From assembly GCF_000766145.1 (NCBI RefSeq), contig NZ_JNFB01000024.1, positions 62,001-126,000 of the forward strand: DNA of 64,000 nt. Reading direction: 5' to 3'. Below are positions 53,438 to 62,840 of the stretch, piece after piece. The first letter of the stretch is position 1. Each line of letters begins with the position of its first letter. Under the pieces are notes generated by a model. It ran no database searches, was not told the DNA's origin, and saw only the letters and a program-made list of their open reading frames with translations. A program made the position numbers and the translations under genes. This DNA comes from Paenilisteria newyorkensis. GTDB lineage: Bacteria; Bacillota; Bacilli; Lactobacillales; Listeriaceae.

Positions 53438-56400
53438 TGTCGGACTCGAAAATCGATGATAAATCGGGCATCGCGGTGAGTTCGGATGCGGTGGAATTCA
53501 AGCTGGAGGCGTTGACGAGTACGGTTTATTCGTTGCAAGTGGTGGCGGATGAGGACTGGTTGAAGGCAGAGGACCGGGTGTATCCGGTGTATATTGATCC
53601 GAGTGTGCAGTTGAAAAAGGTGACGGATGCGCATATTGCGAGTGCTTACCCGACGGCGAATTATTCGGGAAGCAAGTTGTGGGACGCGGGTCAAGGCGAG
53701 TATACGATGTCGGTTGGTCAGTATGATGGCACGACGGGGATTAATTACGCGTATATCAAGCCGGATGTGTCGTCGCTCGCGAAGGCTTCGATTGAATCGG
53801 CGACTTTTAAAGCGTATGCAAAATGGCATTACTATCCATCGACGCCGAACTTGGTGAAACTGGATGAGGTGAAGAGTGCTTGGACGCCGGGCGCGGTGAC
53901 GTGGAATACGAAACCGACAGCGACGAACATTGCGGAGACGAATGTCGGACGCGGGCAGTGGGCCAGTTTTAACGTGAAAGATACAGTGCAGGCATGGGCG
54001 CAGGGCACGCGGGTGAACTACGGTTTCATGATGCACACGACGAACACGCAAGGTTTCTGGAAAAAGTTCACGGCGACGGAAACGGGTACGAATGTGCCGT
54101 ATTTGGAAGTGACGTATACGTATGCGAAACCGGCGAAAGCGGTTGCGAAAACGTATTCGAATGGACCGGGTACTGGCACGGGGTACATGGACTTGACGTG
54201 GAATGCGGTGCCGGGCGCGACGGGATACCGACTATTGATTTGGAATGGTTACAATTATGAGCATATCCCAGTTGGGAATGTGACCACTTGGACATCGAAA
54301 GGGAAGAAAATATTCCCGACACAGGCGGAAATGGAGGAAGGTGACTTTGAGTTCCATACGGATGGAAAAGGTTCGGAGTTCGCGAATGATCCACGAGAGC
54401 TCTACGACAATGGCTATCAAGCAGGTAGTACCGCGGATTACCGGAATCGACAGAACTATATCGTACGTGTTTTAGCTACGTTCCCAGGTGGGGATAGCCC
54501 TACATCGGATATTACAGACGTGTACATGCCGATTGAGACGCCAGCAGCACCAACCGGGAAAGCGTACGCGAACTTGGCTGGCACGAATACTGGTTATGTG
54601 CAAGTGAACTGGGCGCCTGTCGCGAATGCGGAAGGGTATATCGTGACGCTGTTCGACGGGAAAAAGGATGTCGAATTTGATGTTGGAAATAAGACGAGTT
54701 GGACGACGCAGAATAAAGGGCTATGGCCGACAAATGCGGAGATTGCAGCTGGTGGTTGGGCGTTGCATACGGATGGAAAAGGCGCGGAATTAGCGCAAGA
54801 TCCTTCGCCGGTGTATACGAATTCTGGCGGGACATTAGGTCATTTGAAAACCTACGCTTTCCGGGTGAAAGCTTACACAAAAACTGGAAAACAAGCGATC
54901 AGCGCCATTTCTGGAATTTATAAGCCGACGATTCCACTTGTTGGTTCACAGCAAGGCATGGTGGATTATTGGACATCGATTCCTGTTATTGGCGGCGAAG
55001 TCAACGCGACGAATGGAAATTTCTTGTTCAGCGAGACGGATTTCGAGCTGGAAGGACGCGGGCCGAGCATCAATATTAGCCGGACGTTTAACAGCCAGAA
55101 TGACCAAGTCGGATTGTTCGGAAAAGGCTGGACGAGTACATTGGAAACACGCGTCGCAGAACAGTCGAACGGCGATGTGATGTTGTATGAGTCTGATAAT
55201 AAAACGCAATTGTTTATGAAAACGGGCACGACGTATGAGGCGCCTGCTGGTGTGTATAGCGAACTGACGAAAACTGCGACGGGCTTTTTGATGGTGGAGC
55301 AGGATAAATCGGAAGTGGCGTTTAATGCGGCGGGACAACTTTTGACGGAGAAGGATCCGAATGGGAATGTGTTGACGTATACGTACGCGAGTGGGAAGTT
55401 GACGGGGATCACGGATGCGTCTGGTCGGAAGGTGAGCGTGACTTACAACGGTGCGCAGATTTCGAAAATCACCGGGCCGGAGAATCGCGATGTGACGTTT
55501 ACGTATGATGCGGCGAAACAATTGACGGCATCGACGACTCCGCGCGGGAAGGCGTATCGTTATGGCTACACGGATGGCTTGTTGACGGCGATTTATGATC
55601 CGGAGCACACGGAAGCGACGCCGTACCAGACAACATATGCGTACACAGATAAGAAATTGGTGAAAGTGACCGATCCAGTTGGCAAAGCGACGACGCTGAG
55701 CTATGCGCCTGAGAAGCGTGAGGCGACGCTGGTGAACGCGAAAGGTAAGAAGACGGTTTATACCTACAATCAGGCGGGAAATCCCGAGAAAGTGGTTGTG
55801 GACGCGGATGGCTTGAAGTTGAGCACGACCACAAGCTTCGAAGCGAATAACCTGATTAAAGAAGTGAGTCCAAAAGGGCAAGAAGAGACGTATACGTATG
55901 ACGCGGACGGGAATGTGACGTCGGTGACCGATCCTTATGGGACGGAGAATTATACGTATAATGAGAATAATGACGTGATTTCCGCAACAGACACGGAGAA
56001 TCGCGAAACAACCACAGCTTACAGTGGTGCGGATGCGGTATCCGAGACAACCCAAACGGAAGCAAATATGTCTTCGGTGACGCAATACGATGCATACGGG
56101 AATCCAATAAGTGGAAGTGGCGATTTGTCCGTCGCTGGGAATTTACTACTGAACAGTGGTTTTGAAAGTGGCACCGCGCTCACGAATTGGAAAATGATTC
56201 AGAGCAATGCGACGGGCGGCTTGAGTTTTGATAGTGCCGAAAAAGCACCGGGAGCTCTAGGCGGAAGCGGCGCGGTTAAGATCACGAGTGAAGGTGCCAA
56301 TACGGAAAAAGGCTACACCGCAGCGACGCAATATGTGGATGTCGAGCCAGAAACGACGTACACGCTGAGTGCCTATATCAAGACTGCAAATATGGCAAAT

Positions 56401-59388
56401 GCGGACGCGATTCTGATTACACGCTCCCAAACAGCGGCCAGTAAAGACGTGACAGATGGTGCGGTATGGAATTCCAATCGAGCGGCTTCGATTCAAGGAA
56501 ATAGGGGCTGGGTGAAGCGTCAACTGACTTTTACGACCACAAAAGAAACTAACAAAGTTTTGGTGTACTTGGATAGTGAGCAAACGGTTGGCAGCAAAGG
56601 AAAAGGCACCGTTTGGTATGACAATGTGCAACTGGAAAAAGGCAGTATTGCGTCAACCTACAATCCACTAGTAAATAACAGCGTCGAGAAGAGTACAGAG
56701 CTGACGGCGGATGGCTGGGTACGCGCAGGAAATAGCGCCTTAACCGCGATGCGTATTACAGATGAAGAAGGATTCAGTGGCGGTAGTTCGGTGCTTTATG
56801 AACGCAAAACGAGCGCAGAAGCCAATGCCTTTTTGAGACAAACCGTGGCATTGAACCAGACGACAGCCAAAGCCGTGACGATTACCGGCATGTCGAAATC
56901 GGAGAACGCCAAAGCAAGTGGTACCAGCAAGTTAAGCGATGATTACGCGTTATGGGCCGATGTACGGTACACCGACGGTACCAACGAATATGTCCGCGCG
57001 AAATTCCCACTCGGAACCAATGAATGGAACCGAAGTGCGGTGGTAGTGAAAGCGAAGAAACCGATTCAAACGGTGATGTTGTCCACAATGTTCCAAAACA
57101 GTGCGACAGGTAAAGCATGGTTTGACGATGTTCGTATTTTAGACGGCGAAGTGATGACAGAAAACACGTATGATGCGAGTGGCAATTACGTTGTGGCTTC
57201 CTATGACGAGGAAAATCGCAAAACGGGCTTCACGTATGATGTGTACGGCAACAAACTCACCGAAACCGATGAAAAAGGCAACACGAAGAAACTCGAGTAT
57301 AACGTCGATAATCAATTGACGAAAACAACGCTGGCGAATGGGACAGCGGTTGCCTACAAGTATGACGACAACAGCAATACCACGGAGAAATTCGTAACGG
57401 CAGATGGGAAAGAACAACAAAATAGTTACGCGTACGATAGCGACAACAAAGTCACGCAATTTACAGATGCCTTAGGTCGTAAAATCAGCTACGAATACGA
57501 CGCCAATGCGAACCAAACTAAAGTCACGAAACCAAACGGCGACACCATCGAAAGCATCTATGACTCGGCCGATCGTGCAACAGGCGTGAAATGGAACGGT
57601 CAAACCGCTTTCAGCTTCCAATTTGACCCGAATGGCAATGAAACAAAAGTGACCGATGCTCTATCTGGTATGGTACGCGATAAAGCATATGACGACGCCG
57701 ATCGTATCACCAAACAAACCGAACGCGGAGGCAGTGTTTCCTGGACATATAAAGACAAACCAAGCAAAGACAATAAAGGAAAAACCGACAAAATCAATGA
57801 AGTCATCGTTTCTCATGGTGCGCATAATTATAAAGCAACGTATGATTACAATGCTTTGGACCAAAATACCAAATTTAACGATGGTTCTCGTAACTATTAT
57901 CTCGATTACGATGAATTTGGAAACGTCAGCCAATATATCAATGGGAACGGTGTTGGAACGAACTTCAACTATGATGCGACGCAAAAAGTAAGCGAAATTC
58001 AAATCGGAAACAAGCTGGGCGATAGTCTTTTTGAAGAAAGTTACACCTATGATGCAGCAAGTAACCGAACCACGATTGACAATAAGAAAGCGGGTAAAAC
58101 CAGTTACGAATATGACGCGATCAACCAGCTGACCAAAGAAACACTACCAGATGGTACCGTCAAAGCCTACACCTACGATGGTTTTGGCAATCGCACAAAA
58201 GTGACAGATTCAGGCAAGACAAAAGCTATCGATGCAAGTTATAATGATGGTAACCAACTAACCATGTGGAATGGCGACAAACTAACTTACGATACAAATG
58301 GAAATCGTCTAAGTGATGGGAAATACACGTATACATGGGACACCGCAGACCAGCTAACAGCCATTACGAAAAAAGGCGAAACAGCACCATTCGCCACGTA
58401 TAAATACGATGACGATAACCGTCGTATTGAAAAAACAGTCAATGGACAAACAACCAAGTATTACTACGATGGCGATAGTATTGATGTGCTGTATGAAACA
58501 GACGGTGCAGGAACGGTGCAACGCCAATATGTCTATTCTGATAGTAACGTTCGCATGGCAATGAAAGTTGGTACAAAAACAGTCTTCTATCACTACAACG
58601 CGCATGGCGATGTGGTTGCCCTGACGAATGAAGCAGGCGACTTGGTGGCAGAATACAGCTACGATGCTTGGGGTAACGTACTAAAAGCTACCGAGACGAC
58701 CAATGAAGCCAAACAAAACCCATTCGGCTATGCTGGCTATACGTATGACAAAGAGATAGGTATGTACTACTTGATGGCTCGTTACTACGAACCAGAACAA
58801 GGTATCTTTATCAGTGTGGATCCAGATCCAGGTGATGAAGATGACCCATTAACGATGAACAGTTACAACTATGCCAATAATAACCCAGTCATGCATATCG
58901 ATCCTGATGGTCATTGGGTCTGGCTTGCGATTAATGCTGGATTTGCGGCCTATGATGGTTATAAAGCATACAAAAAAACAAAGAGTTGGAAGAAGGCTGG
59001 AATAGCAGCTGCAAAAGGTGCTATTGGTGGTGGGAAATTTAAATTAGCTAAAAAAGCTTTTAGAGGGGCTAAAAAATTGTACCGCTTTGCCAAGCCTAAA
59101 AACTATACACCAAAAGGGGCAGGGAGAAGAGGTGCTTTCAGAGCAGCTAAAAGAAAATTCGGGATACCGATGTCACAACACCCAACTAGTGTTAAACCTG
59201 CTAAAAATAGGCAAGGTAAAGGGATACCAGGACGCGACTATACATTTGGAAAAGGTAAGCGTAAAAGGGTTATTAGAGATCACTCTGGCGGACATAGATA
59301 TAAGGATGACCCCTCACAAAATAGAGGACCTCATTTTAACGGTAAAGGTGGTCGCCATTATGATTATTTCGGAAGGTTGGCATGGTAA
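53410..59388 (+). CDS. WapA-like RHS-repeat polymorphic toxin, main part
   Basis: The 1992-aa frame continues the N-terminal fragment; homology begins already at 53371. In order it carries a DNRLRE-type domain (KKVTDAHIASAYPTANYSG), two fibronectin-like repeats (GTGYMDLTWNAVPGATGY; NTGYVQVNWAPVANAEGY), a DUF6531-like start of the RHS shell (VNATNGNFLFSETDFEL), YD/RHS repeats, two CBM-like insertions (NLLLNSGFESGTALTNW), more repeats and the RHS core end (PFGYAGYTYDKEIGMYYLMARYY; DPDGHW near residue 1835). The last 155 aa are a variable toxin tip with DHSGGH, NRGPHFN and GRHYDY, resembling HNH/endonuclease VII-fold toxins. WapA proteins are wall-linked and deliver such tips into neighbouring cells. 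Confidence 0.88.
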   Translation: MVFELPKPVMSDSKIDDKSGIAVSSDAVEFKLEALTSTVYSLQVVADEDWLKAEDRVYPVYIDPSVQLKKVTDAHIASAYPTANYSGSKLWDAGQGEYTMSVGQYDGTTGINYAYIKPDVSSLAKASIESATFKAYAKWHYYPSTPNLVKLDEVKSAWTPGAVTWNTKPTATNIAETNVGRGQWASFNVKDTVQAWAQGTRVNYGFMMHTTNTQGFWKKFTATETGTNVPYLEVTYTYAKPAKAVAKTYSNGPGTGTGYMDLTWNAVPGATGYRLLIWNGYNYEHIPVGNVTTWTSKGKKIFPTQAEMEEGDFEFHTDGKGSEFANDPRELYDNGYQAGSTADYRNRQNYIVRVLATFPGGDSPTSDITDVYMPIETPAAPTGKAYANLAGTNTGYVQVNWAPVANAEGYIVTLFDGKKDVEFDVGNKTSWTTQNKGLWPTNAEIAAGGWALHTDGKGAELAQDPSPVYTNSGGTLGHLKTYAFRVKAYTKTGKQAISAISGIYKPTIPLVGSQQGMVDYWTSIPVIGGEVNATNGNFLFSETDFELEGRGPSINISRTFNSQNDQVGLFGKGWTSTLETRVAEQSNGDVMLYESDNKTQLFMKTGTTYEAPAGVYSELTKTATGFLMVEQDKSEVAFNAAGQLLTEKDPNGNVLTYTYASGKLTGITDASGRKVSVTYNGAQISKITGPENRDVTFTYDAAKQLTASTTPRGKAYRYGYTDGLLTAIYDPEHTEATPYQTTYAYTDKKLVKVTDPVGKATTLSYAPEKREATLVNAKGKKTVYTYNQAGNPEKVVVDADGLKLSTTTSFEANNLIKEVSPKGQEETYTYDADGNVTSVTDPYGTENYTYNENNDVISATDTENRETTTAYSGADAVSETTQTEANMSSVTQYDAYGNPISGSGDLSVAGNLLLNSGFESGTALTNWKMIQSNATGGLSFDSAEKAPGALGGSGAVKITSEGANTEKGYTAATQYVDVEPETTYTLSAYIKTANMANADAILITRSQTAASKDVTDGAVWNSNRAASIQGNRGWVKRQLTFTTTKETNKVLVYLDSEQTVGSKGKGTVWYDNVQLEKGSIASTYNPLVNNSVEKSTELTADGWVRAGNSALTAMRITDEEGFSGGSSVLYERKTSAEANAFLRQTVALNQTTAKAVTITGMSKSENAKASGTSKLSDDYALWADVRYTDGTNEYVRAKFPLGTNEWNRSAVVVKAKKPIQTVMLSTMFQNSATGKAWFDDVRILDGEVMTENTYDASGNYVVASYDEENRKTGFTYDVYGNKLTETDEKGNTKKLEYNVDNQLTKTTLANGTAVAYKYDDNSNTTEKFVTADGKEQQNSYAYDSDNKVTQFTDALGRKISYEYDANANQTKVTKPNGDTIESIYDSADRATGVKWNGQTAFSFQFDPNGNETKVTDALSGMVRDKAYDDADRITKQTERGGSVSWTYKDKPSKDNKGKTDKINEVIVSHGAHNYKATYDYNALDQNTKFNDGSRNYYLDYDEFGNVSQYINGNGVGTNFNYDATQKVSEIQIGNKLGDSLFEESYTYDAASNRTTIDNKKAGKTSYEYDAINQLTKETLPDGTVKAYTYDGFGNRTKVTDSGKTKAIDASYNDGNQLTMWNGDKLTYDTNGNRLSDGKYTYTWDTADQLTAITKKGETAPFATYKYDDDNRRIEKTVNGQTTKYYYDGDSIDVLYETDGAGTVQRQYVYSDSNVRMAMKVGTKTVFYHYNAHGDVVALTNEAGDLVAEYSYDAWGNVLKATETTNEAKQNPFGYAGYTYDKEIGMYYLMARYYEPEQGIFISVDPDPGDEDDPLTMNSYNYANNNPVMHIDPDGHWVWLAINAGFAAYDGYKAYKKTKSWKKAGIAAAKGAIGGGKFKLAKKAFRGAKKLYRFAKPKNYTPKGAGRRGAFRAAKRKFGIPMSQHPTSVKPAKNRQGKGIPGRDYTFGKGKRKRVIRDHSGGHRYKDDPSQNRGPHFNGKGGRHYDYFGRLAW
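58921..59388 (+). other. C-terminal toxin domain of the RHS protein
   Basis: After the DPDGHW boundary the sequence becomes basic and more AT-rich. It carries AGRRGAFRAAKRKFGIP, GKRKRVIRDHSGGHRYKDDP, NRGPHFN and GGRHYDYFG. Conserved His residues in this spacing suit HNH/Endo VII-type nuclease toxins (Tox-SHH/EHHH-like groups); the exact family is a judgement from recall. Confidence 0.6.
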
Positions 59389-60260
59389 TTATGAGTAAAA
59401 TATGGACTGAGTTTAAGAAAAGTGAATTCAATTCTAATTTGAAATATTTGGCTATAAATGGTATTGAAATGGAACTAGTTCACCATAACTACCAAGAGTA
59501 CTGTGTAGAGACATTAGATAACGTTCTACCTGAACCATCTGACCTAAACTATTTTGCATTGATAGTCGAAGAAGTAGAATTTCCAACGCGCATAGATCAG
59601 TACAAGAAAGTATGGGGGAAGAACAACGGTATCATTAGGAGTAGTGAGTGTAGCTTATCTCAAGAATATGTAGAGGAGGCAGATGGGGTAACTTTCTTTT
59701 ATGGAATCATTGAAATTAAGAAAAATGTAGCTAAAAATATAATGGAAATAATTAAAGAGAATCCAGATGCTGTCATCTTTGGTGAAATAAGCAAGTTAGA
59801 AGATTTAGATGTACCGAATATATTTCAAAAGGAGATAATAAAATCCAATAGTGATGATATTTTAAAAAAACGTGACTATCCAGTGTATTTTCAAATGATT
59901 GATTCTGGTTTTGAAATATGTCTATATATCTTCATTGCGCCCCTTTTCTCATCAAAAATAGAAGGAAATGCTAAGATTGATACAGAAAGGTTAAAAATAG
60001 AAGTGAACGAAATTGAAAATAAAAATTGGGAAATCGATGAAAGAGAAATTTTTATCTACAGTATTAACGATGACAGATTTGGAGTAGTTGGCGATGGGAT
60101 AGAAGTTCCAGATTTCTTTTGGTTGATAGGCTACATTGAAGGGAACTCAATTTGGGTAGATCTCTCCAGCAAGAATCATTGTGTATACGAAAAAGTAGAT
60201 GGGATAGTGGTTTTACTATTTGATGAGATAATGTGTTTTGTCGAGGCTTGTAAAGCTTAA
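59382..60260 (+). CDS. Probable immunity protein for the RHS toxin
   Basis: The 292-aa soluble acidic protein starts inside the end of the RHS gene (ATG 59382, five bases after GGAAGG). It has no signal peptide or membrane helix. The DNA is clearly AT-richer than the RHS shell, like the toxin tip, which suggests that tip and immunity gene were acquired together. No immunity family is recognised. The call rests on position, overlap and composition. Confidence 0.65.
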   Translation: MVIMSKIWTEFKKSEFNSNLKYLAINGIEMELVHHNYQEYCVETLDNVLPEPSDLNYFALIVEEVEFPTRIDQYKKVWGKNNGIIRSSECSLSQEYVEEADGVTFFYGIIEIKKNVAKNIMEIIKENPDAVIFGEISKLEDLDVPNIFQKEIIKSNSDDILKKRDYPVYFQMIDSGFEICLYIFIAPLFSSKIEGNAKIDTERLKIEVNEIENKNWEIDEREIFIYSINDDRFGVVGDGIEVPDFFWLIGYIEGNSIWVDLSSKNHCVYEKVDGIVVLLFDEIMCFVEACKA

Positions 60261-60304
60261 GTAGACAGCGATAAAAGAGATAATATAATCAAGGAGGAAC
60301 AAAA

Positions 60305-60868
60305 ATGTCCACAAAATTCATATACGAACGTTTACTAAAATGCCAACAAGAACAAAAACTCGTAGCCATCTACACGGCTCGCGAGGCAGATTATTTCGAG
60401 GCGGGCTACATTGAAGCACTCACTGCAAGCGACGTCATGTTCCGTGCAAGGCGAGCGGATGGCTATGAGGAAGGATTTGTCGTGCTACCACTGGAAATGG
60501 TGTATCGCATCGAAATCGACACGGCTTTTCTGAAAACCGCAGAATTACTCGCGAAGCAGCTAGGCCAACCGAGAAGTCCGGCGTTCTTTGATAAAGTACC
60601 AAACAAAAAGCATTCGCTATTCGAAATTGCGGTGGATCATGTGTATCAAAATGAGGAAATCGCGGGTATCGAAATCCTGGGAGACGAGGCTCAAGTCGCA
60701 GGGATTATCGCGGAAAATGACTATGAAGGCTTGGAAGTCAGTCTGGTCACTGATGAAGGACGTCCGGATGGCACTTGCTGGATCAAAAAAGAAGACATTG
60801 TTGCGGTTCGATTTGGCGGTAGCGTTGAGCAAGATATGATGCGGAAACTGCGGAAGCAAGCGAGGTAA
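60305..60868 (+). CDS. Conserved protein with two Sm/SH3-like repeats, unknown
   Basis: The 187-aa cytoplasmic protein has two similar beta-barrel-like halves: LVAIYTAREADYFEAGYIEAL...MVYRIEIDT (residues 19-75) and IAGIEILGDEAQVAGIIAEND...DIVAVRFGG (118-175). Base composition is back to the genome norm, unlike the immunity gene before it. A perfect AAGGAGGA precedes the ATG, and a terminator follows at 60878. No function is known. Confidence 0.65.
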   Translation: MSTKFIYERLLKCQQEQKLVAIYTAREADYFEAGYIEALTASDVMFRARRADGYEEGFVVLPLEMVYRIEIDTAFLKTAELLAKQLGQPRSPAFFDKVPNKKHSLFEIAVDHVYQNEEIAGIEILGDEAQVAGIIAENDYEGLEVSLVTDEGRPDGTCWIKKEDIVAVRFGGSVEQDMMRKLRKQAR

Positions 60869-60877
60869 GATGGGAAC

Positions 60878-60911
60878 GGGCTCTTCTCGAGTTTTGAGAA
60901 GGGCTTGTTTT
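60878..60911 (+). terminator. Terminator after the Sm-like repeat gene
   Basis: An 11-bp stem with three G-T pairs (GGGCTCTTCTC / GAGAAGGGCTT) is followed by GTTTTAT. Confidence 0.7.
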
Positions 60912-60950
60912 ATAACTAATATTATTTTGAGAAGAAAGAGGGATTACTGT

Positions 60951-61070
60951 ATGCATATTTTTATCTACTCCGTTGCTATACTAGTATGCTTAGGCATGTG
61001 TTTCAAAGTAGAGTCTGATAAAAAATTAGTTAAGTTCGATAAACTTTTTGTCTATATTTCTCGATACTAG
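60951..61070 (+). CDS. Small membrane protein 1 of the array, probably truncated
   Basis: The 39-aa protein has one helix (HIFIYSVAILVCLGMCF) nearly identical in plan to member 2 (WFIYSVLILVCLIICY). The second helix is missing and replaced by a polar tail, so a frameshift or decay is likely. GAAAGAGGG lies eight bases upstream. Confidence 0.5.
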   Translation: MHIFIYSVAILVCLGMCFKVESDKKLVKFDKLFVYISRY

Positions 61071-61126
61071 GTGGCGGATATTTTTCCAGGCTTCTTTTTA
61101 TCGAGCTGTTTTGAAAGGAGTAAGAT

Positions 61127-61273
61127 ATGTGGTTCATTTATTCAGTATTAATATTAGTTTGCTTAATAATCTGTTACATAGTTGCTAGATCGTCAATGAA
61201 TGTTGCTGCTAAGAGGAGTTTCATGATGTTATGCGTACTGCTAGTTTTTGTGTTCAAAGTATTGGTGGTATGA
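61127..61273 (+). CDS. Small two-TM membrane protein 2 of the array
   Basis: The 48-aa protein has two hydrophobic segments (FIYSVLILVCLIICYIV and MMLCVLLVFVFKVLVV) separated by a basic hinge (ARSSMNVAAKR). GAAAGGAG lies seven bases before the ATG. Function is unknown; it shares plan and spacing with its neighbours. Confidence 0.55.
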   Translation: MWFIYSVLILVCLIICYIVARSSMNVAAKRSFMMLCVLLVFVFKVLVV

Positions 61274-61373
61274 AATTGGGTTGCTAGCTGTGGAAGGGCT
61301 GTATGTAAGGTAATTGTTGAAGTTGGTTAATTTATGAAGAAGTAACATACATACAGGTAGGTGGTGGTATCTT

Positions 61374-61541
61374 TTGGATTCGTTGTTTAATATAGCTATA
61401 CATTTATTATTACTTATCACGATCCCCTTTTTAGGAGTTATTAAGAAATTTAAATGGGGTGCTCTTGATAGAGGAGTTTCGTATATCATGTTGGGTGTAT
61501 GGCTACTAATCGTTGGTCTAGGTTTCTATGTAACAATATAA
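61374..61541 (+). CDS. Small two-TM membrane protein 3 of the array
   Basis: The 55-aa protein starts at TTG 61374 behind AGGTGGTGG. Helix one is FNIAIHLLLLITIPFLGV, the hinge is KKFKWGALDRG, and helix two is YIMLGVWLLIVGLGFYV. Confidence 0.5.
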   Translation: MDSLFNIAIHLLLLITIPFLGVIKKFKWGALDRGVSYIMLGVWLLIVGLGFYVTI

Positions 61542-61559
61542 TGTCGAGGCAGGTGGGAA

Positions 61560-61757
61560 ATGGAGTTTTCAAATATATATCGTTTTGTTTATTTTGCGGT
61601 GTTTTTACTTCTGTTTTTGGTCACTGTGGTACTTTATTTTGCAATGAAAGCCTACGGACATACTAAGTGGCTAACCCTTAGCTCGATTTGTGTATTTTTG
61701 TTGATTGTTGGGGCTTATGCCAAGTATGTGGTGGATACTTTTATTTATTATGAGTGA
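61560..61757 (+). CDS. Small two-TM membrane protein 4 of the array
   Basis: The 65-aa protein has helix one YFAVFLLLFLVTVVLYFAM, hinge KAYGHTKW and helix two LSSICVFLLIVGAYAKYVV. CAGGTGGGAA precedes the ATG, 18 bp after member 3. Confidence 0.6.
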   Translation: MEFSNIYRFVYFAVFLLLFLVTVVLYFAMKAYGHTKWLTLSSICVFLLIVGAYAKYVVDTFIYYE

Positions 61758-61776
61758 CGCAAAGGAGTCATGAAGC

Positions 61777-61956
61777 ATGTGGGTTTTTATTTTATATCTG
61801 ATTGGTGGGATTATTAGTTCTGTTGTCGGGATTATTGTACTTGATAGCAAAACTTCCATTATTAAAAAAATGATAGGCGTGGTGTTTTTTCTAGGTCTAG
61901 GGTCTGTGCTATTAAAAAATGCATGGGAGAGTGGTCAGACGGTGTTTGGTGGCTGA
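61777..61956 (+). CDS. Small two-TM membrane protein 5 of the array
   Basis: The 59-aa protein has AAAGGAG eight bases before the ATG. Helix one is FILYLIGGIISSVVGIIVL, hinge DSKTSIIKK, helix two MIGVVFFLGLGSVLL, then a short polar tail. Confidence 0.55.
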   Translation: MWVFILYLIGGIISSVVGIIVLDSKTSIIKKMIGVVFFLGLGSVLLKNAWESGQTVFGG

Positions 61957-61987
61957 AGGTGGCTGTGCGCCAAAGGAGTGTTGAATC

Positions 61988-62140
61988 ATGATTGAGCGTA
62001 TAAACGATTTTTTCTACGTATTAATTGTAATTGCATGCCTCATGTTAGTGAATTTTAAAAACGAGAAATGGAAAAGTTTTTGGGGCGTATTATTCACGTT
62101 TTGGTTGCTGATTACTGTGAGTGTAGTCATATTTTTGTAG
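61988..62140 (+). CDS. Small two-TM membrane protein 6 of the array
   Basis: The 50-aa protein has AAAGGAG upstream. Helix one is FFYVLIVIACLMLV, hinge NFKNEKWKS, helix two FWGVLFTFWLLITVSVVIFL. Confidence 0.55.
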   Translation: MIERINDFFYVLIVIACLMLVNFKNEKWKSFWGVLFTFWLLITVSVVIFL

Positions 62141-62158
62141 ATGAAGGGAGGGGCAAAA

Positions 62159-62341
62159 TTGTATCAAGAAGCGGGTGTGATGGCGTTAATAGTCAATTTT
62201 GTAATAGTAGTTGTTATGCTTGTTATTTATAAGACGAAAATTTATAAAACACGAAGGAAAATGGCGTCGTTGCTCGTTGTGTGCCTGTTTTTTATTGCAA
62301 CTGTGGTATATGTGGTGCCTAAGATACTTGCTTGGGTTTGA
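62159..62341 (+). CDS. Small two-TM membrane protein 7 of the array
   Basis: The 60-aa protein starts at TTG 62159, which follows AAGGGAGGGG by about seven bases; an ATG at 62141 lies before this ribosome site and is less likely. Helix one is VMALIVNFVIVVVMLVIY, hinge KTKIYKTRRK, helix two LLVVCLFFIATVVYVV. Confidence 0.55.
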   Translation: MYQEAGVMALIVNFVIVVVMLVIYKTKIYKTRRKMASLLVVCLFFIATVVYVVPKILAWV

Positions 62342-62462
62342 TTATGAGTAATGAATGGATTCCTTTGCCTAGAGAAAACAAGATAAGCGTGGATTTTATC
62401 ATGTAATAGAGGATTTAGAAAGAATGAACTGTATTGAATTTAAGTTAAGGGAGAATCGTAAT

Positions 62463-62717
62463 ATGAGAAATAAAGTAAAGCATGTCATTGATGAATGGGA
62501 TCCAATTGAAGTACTTCCATTTGCTCCATCAGATGAATATGATTCAGAAATAAATCAAATTGTTTACTTTTTAAATAGACGTGAGGTTACAGATTTTGAA
62601 CTTGCCAATAAAATTGAAGAAGTTTTTATAGATGCATTTGACGATTCTATAATTCAATTTACCAAAGAAGAGTATATGGCTATTGCTAGAAAAATTTTAA
62701 GTGAGGGCACTGAATAA
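62463..62717 (+). CDS. DUF1871 family protein
   Basis: The 84-aa acidic, soluble protein starts at ATG 62463 with AAGGGAG upstream; the longer frame from 62424 is less likely. The pattern HVIDEWDPIEVLPFAPSDEY followed by EINQIVYFL and an acidic C-terminus matches DUF1871 (YugE-like). Such genes often lie in polymorphic-toxin loci, so it may be another immunity-type gene. Function is unproven. Confidence 0.7.
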   Translation: MRNKVKHVIDEWDPIEVLPFAPSDEYDSEINQIVYFLNRREVTDFELANKIEEVFIDAFDDSIIQFTKEEYMAIARKILSEGTE

Positions 62718-62840
62718 TCATTTAAATTTGGCGGAGGTCTAATTTTAGCGATAATTTACACAAGCGTTACTACATGCAACGATAATGACGGGAACATTCT
62801 CTGTATTTTTGATAAAATCGCTTTAAAGGAGGTCGTTGGA

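Noticed and set aside
53360-53440. Programmed ribosomal frameshift in the RHS gene
   Set aside because: The junction has an internal GGAGG but no slippery heptamer or clear pseudoknot, and a single-base deletion explains it better.
52945-54051. Long minus-strand frame of 368 codons opposite the RHS gene
   Set aside because: It is very rich in Arg and His, has no ribosome site and is fully explained as the complement of a real coding frame.
54946-56085. Minus-strand frame of 379 codons opposite the RHS gene
   Set aside because: Same shadow pattern (Arg/Ile/His-rich low-complexity) and no start signal.
62344-62406. 20-codon frame between the small-protein array and DUF1871
   Set aside because: No ribosome site and no hydrophobic segment; probably chance or a gene remnant.
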